From positions 1-35,096 of the forward strand of contig NZ_RJVR01000098.1 of the NCBI RefSeq assembly GCF_003999195.1: 35,096 bases of DNA. The letters run 5' to 3'. Positions 33,558 to 35,096 of this stretch are shown here, one piece after another (positions within the stretch are counted from its first letter, which is position 1; each line of letters starts with the position of its first letter). The DNA is from Streptomyces soli. Lineage in GTDB: Bacteria > Actinomycetota > Actinomycetes > Streptomycetales > Streptomycetaceae. A program made the position numbers and the translations under genes. The notes below the pieces were generated by a model. The model was given only the letters and a program-made list of their open reading frames with translations. It ran no database searches and was not told where the DNA came from.

Positions 33558-35096
33558 ATGGTCTCTCCCGGCCGCAGGCCACCACGTCACAGGAACCCCC
33601 GCCGCAAGCCGGTACGGCCGTTGCGGCGGGGCATGCGCATCCTCGGCGGGGTGTCGCTCGCCGTCCTCACCGCGAGCGGCATCGGCCACGCCGTGGTCGA
33701 CCGCGCGGCCGGCGGCATCCAGCGCGTCGACGCCTTCGGCGACATGAAGTCCCGCCCGGGCCGGACAGCCGGCACCAACTTCCTGCTCGTCGGCACGGAC
33801 GGCCGCGACGGCCTCACCGCCGACCAGAAGCGGCGCTTCCACCTCGGCGGCAACCCCTGCCACTGCACCGACACGATCATGCTGGCCCACCTCTCCCACG
33901 ACCGCCGCCGGGTCAGCGTGGTCAGCATCCCGCGCGACACGTACGCCGAGTTCCCCACGCCCTCGAAGCTCGACGCGGCCTATGCGAAGGGCGGCCCGAA
34001 CCTCACCGTACGGATGGTCGAGAACATGACCGGGGTCCGCGTCGACCACTACCTCGAGGTCGGCTTCACCGGCTTCATGAAGGCCGTCGACCTGCTCGGC
34101 GGCGTGCAGGTCTGCACCACCTTGCCGATCAAGGACGCCTACACCGGCCTCGACCTGCCCATCGGTACCAGCCGGCTCGGCGGCGGCCAGGCGCTGGAGT
34201 ACGTACGCACCCGCCACCTCGACGGCGCCACCGACTACAACCGCATGGAGCGCCAGCAGCGCCTCATCGCCCAGGTCGTCCGCCAGGCCACCGGCAGCGG
34301 GCTGCTCGCCAGTCCCGCCAAGCTCGGCAAGCTCGCCACGGCGGTCCTCGGACCCGGGTCCGGGGCCGTACGCGCCGACCAGCAGCTGAAGGCGGCCGAC
34401 CTGATCGCGCTGGCGCGCGGGCTGCGCGGCTTCGGACCCGGCTCGGCGGAGTTCGCGACCGTACCGGTCTCCGAGACCAACGGCTCGGCCGTGAAGTGGG
34501 ACGACGCCCAGGCCAAGCGCCTGTGGGCCGCCATCCGCGCCGACCGGCCGCTCGCGGCAGGGAAGTCGGCCTCGCCGTCCGCCTCCGCCCGCCCGCACGT
34601 CCAGGTCAAGATCGACCCCGCCAAGATCAAGGTCCAGGTGGAGAACGGAACGCCGTACGTCGGCCTCGGCGGCCAGGCCGACAAGGCCCTCAAGGCCACC
34701 GGCTTCGCCGCGAACGGCACCCCCGCCAACGCCACCCGCAAGGACTGGAAGTACACCGTCATCCGGTACGACCCGAACTGGGACCGATCAGTCCTCTCGC
34801 TCTTCGCGGCGCTGCCGTACGCAGAGCTGGAGCCGGTCCCCGGCCAGGGCGAGCTGATGAAGGTCATCGTCGGCGCCGACTACCGAGGCGTCCGCCCGGT
34901 CGGGCTCGGCCACTCGGTCTCGGACTCCGCGCCGCACGCCTTCACCGGCGACTCCGTCAACTGCGCGGCGCCGTCGGCCACGGCTTCGGCCACGGCTTCG
35001 GCCACGGCTTCGGCCACGGCTTCGGCCGCGCCCGCACCTGCGGCCTCGGCGAGACCGGCGCCGGCTCCCGCGGCGCCCGCCGCGCCGGTGGTGCCG
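33558..35096 (+). CDS. LCP family protein 5 (partial, runs off the window)
   Basis: 513 codons are open to the last base with no stop. The start MVSPGRRPPRHR and a short basic tail lead into one membrane segment near 27-45. The LCP core has NFLLVGTDGRDG, CTDTIMLAHLSHDRRR, VVSIPRDTYAEFP, MVENMTGVRVDHYLEVGF and ALEYVRTRHLDGATDYNRM. LytR_C begins near 357 (IKVQVENGTPYVG). A Cys (DSVNCAAP) precedes an Ala/Ser/Thr/Pro low-complexity tail that continues beyond the window. It lacks the extended N-tails of LCP proteins 2-4, so it is a separate lineage. Confidence 0.92.
   Translation, partial: MVSPGRRPPRHRNPRRKPVRPLRRGMRILGGVSLAVLTASGIGHAVVDRAAGGIQRVDAFGDMKSRPGRTAGTNFLLVGTDGRDGLTADQKRRFHLGGNPCHCTDTIMLAHLSHDRRRVSVVSIPRDTYAEFPTPSKLDAAYAKGGPNLTVRMVENMTGVRVDHYLEVGFTGFMKAVDLLGGVQVCTTLPIKDAYTGLDLPIGTSRLGGGQALEYVRTRHLDGATDYNRMERQQRLIAQVVRQATGSGLLASPAKLGKLATAVLGPGSGAVRADQQLKAADLIALARGLRGFGPGSAEFATVPVSETNGSAVKWDDAQAKRLWAAIRADRPLAAGKSASPSASARPHVQVKIDPAKIKVQVENGTPYVGLGGQADKALKATGFAANGTPANATRKDWKYTVIRYDPNWDRSVLSLFAALPYAELEPVPGQGELMKVIVGADYRGVRPVGLGHSVSDSAPHAFTGDSVNCAAPSATASATASATASATASAAPAPAASARPAPAPAAPAAPVVP
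34974..35021 (+). repeat. 12-bp tandem repeat in LCP gene 5
   Basis: TCGGCCACGGCT is repeated four times exactly, followed by a partial unit, coding for repeated Ser-Ala-Thr-Ala. It lies in the C-terminal low-complexity tail and is prone to length change. Confidence 0.9.

Noticed and set aside
34974..35096. Repeats at the window end as a CRISPR or mobile-element border
   Set aside because: The 12-bp units are in frame and continue the Ser/Ala/Thr/Pro tail of LCP protein 5; no spacers are present.

Overview
The window is high-GC actinobacterial DNA of Streptomyces type. The evidence is strong third-position GC, a WhiB sporulation regulator almost identical in layout to the S. coelicolor protein, F420 biosynthesis genes, many GTG starts, and characteristic Streptomyces intergenic repeats. 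From memory, the gene order matches the S. coelicolor SCO302x-SCO304x block. Its core also follows the Mycobacterium tuberculosis Rv3255c-Rv3267 order: manA, SIS protein, manB, DUF3499, metallopeptidase, whiB, fbiA/cofD, fbiB/cofE, sugar-1-phosphate nucleotidyltransferase, glycosyltransferase, LCP.

Layout. 1-395 is an unexplained, lower-GC stretch with a palindrome and an orphan Shine-Dalgarno. 396-2467 holds a divergent SpoIIM-like / RDD membrane-protein pair. 2479-10023 is a minus-strand run: a hypothetical protein, sahH, a cation-diffusion facilitator, manA, an SIS isomerase-like protein overlapping manA, a Trm112-like zinc protein and manB. 10166-16566 holds a DUF3499 zinc protein, a divergent degenerate zincin, and a translationally coupled pair made of a 1228-residue hybrid glycosyltransferase and a secreted DUF5719 protein. 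16688-20345 holds whiB with a 610-bp control region, a cysteine dioxygenase-like cupin and cofD-cofE. 20346-20906 is a small graveyard where two broken genes meet head to head. 20907-24606 holds a DNA glycosylase, manC and a secreted amidase. 24742-35096 holds a truncated AMP-ligase-like TIGR03089 protein and five LytR-CpsA-Psr (LCP) genes, interrupted by one convergent glycosyltransferase; the last LCP gene runs off the window.

How it fits together. ManA, ManB and ManC make mannose-6-P, mannose-1-P and GDP-mannose (or a related NDP-sugar) for cell-surface glycans. The two glycosyltransferases, the DUF5719 protein and the LCP ligases plausibly build glycopolymers and attach them to peptidoglycan, and the amidase trims the wall. 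WhiB control of sporulation sits in the middle of this envelope block. CofD and CofE finish coenzyme F420, and SahH recycles S-adenosylhomocysteine. No tRNA, rRNA, CRISPR array, intact transposase or integrase was seen. Several genes have a TANNNT box 5-8 nt before the start codon and little or no Shine-Dalgarno, which suggests a high share of leaderless transcripts.
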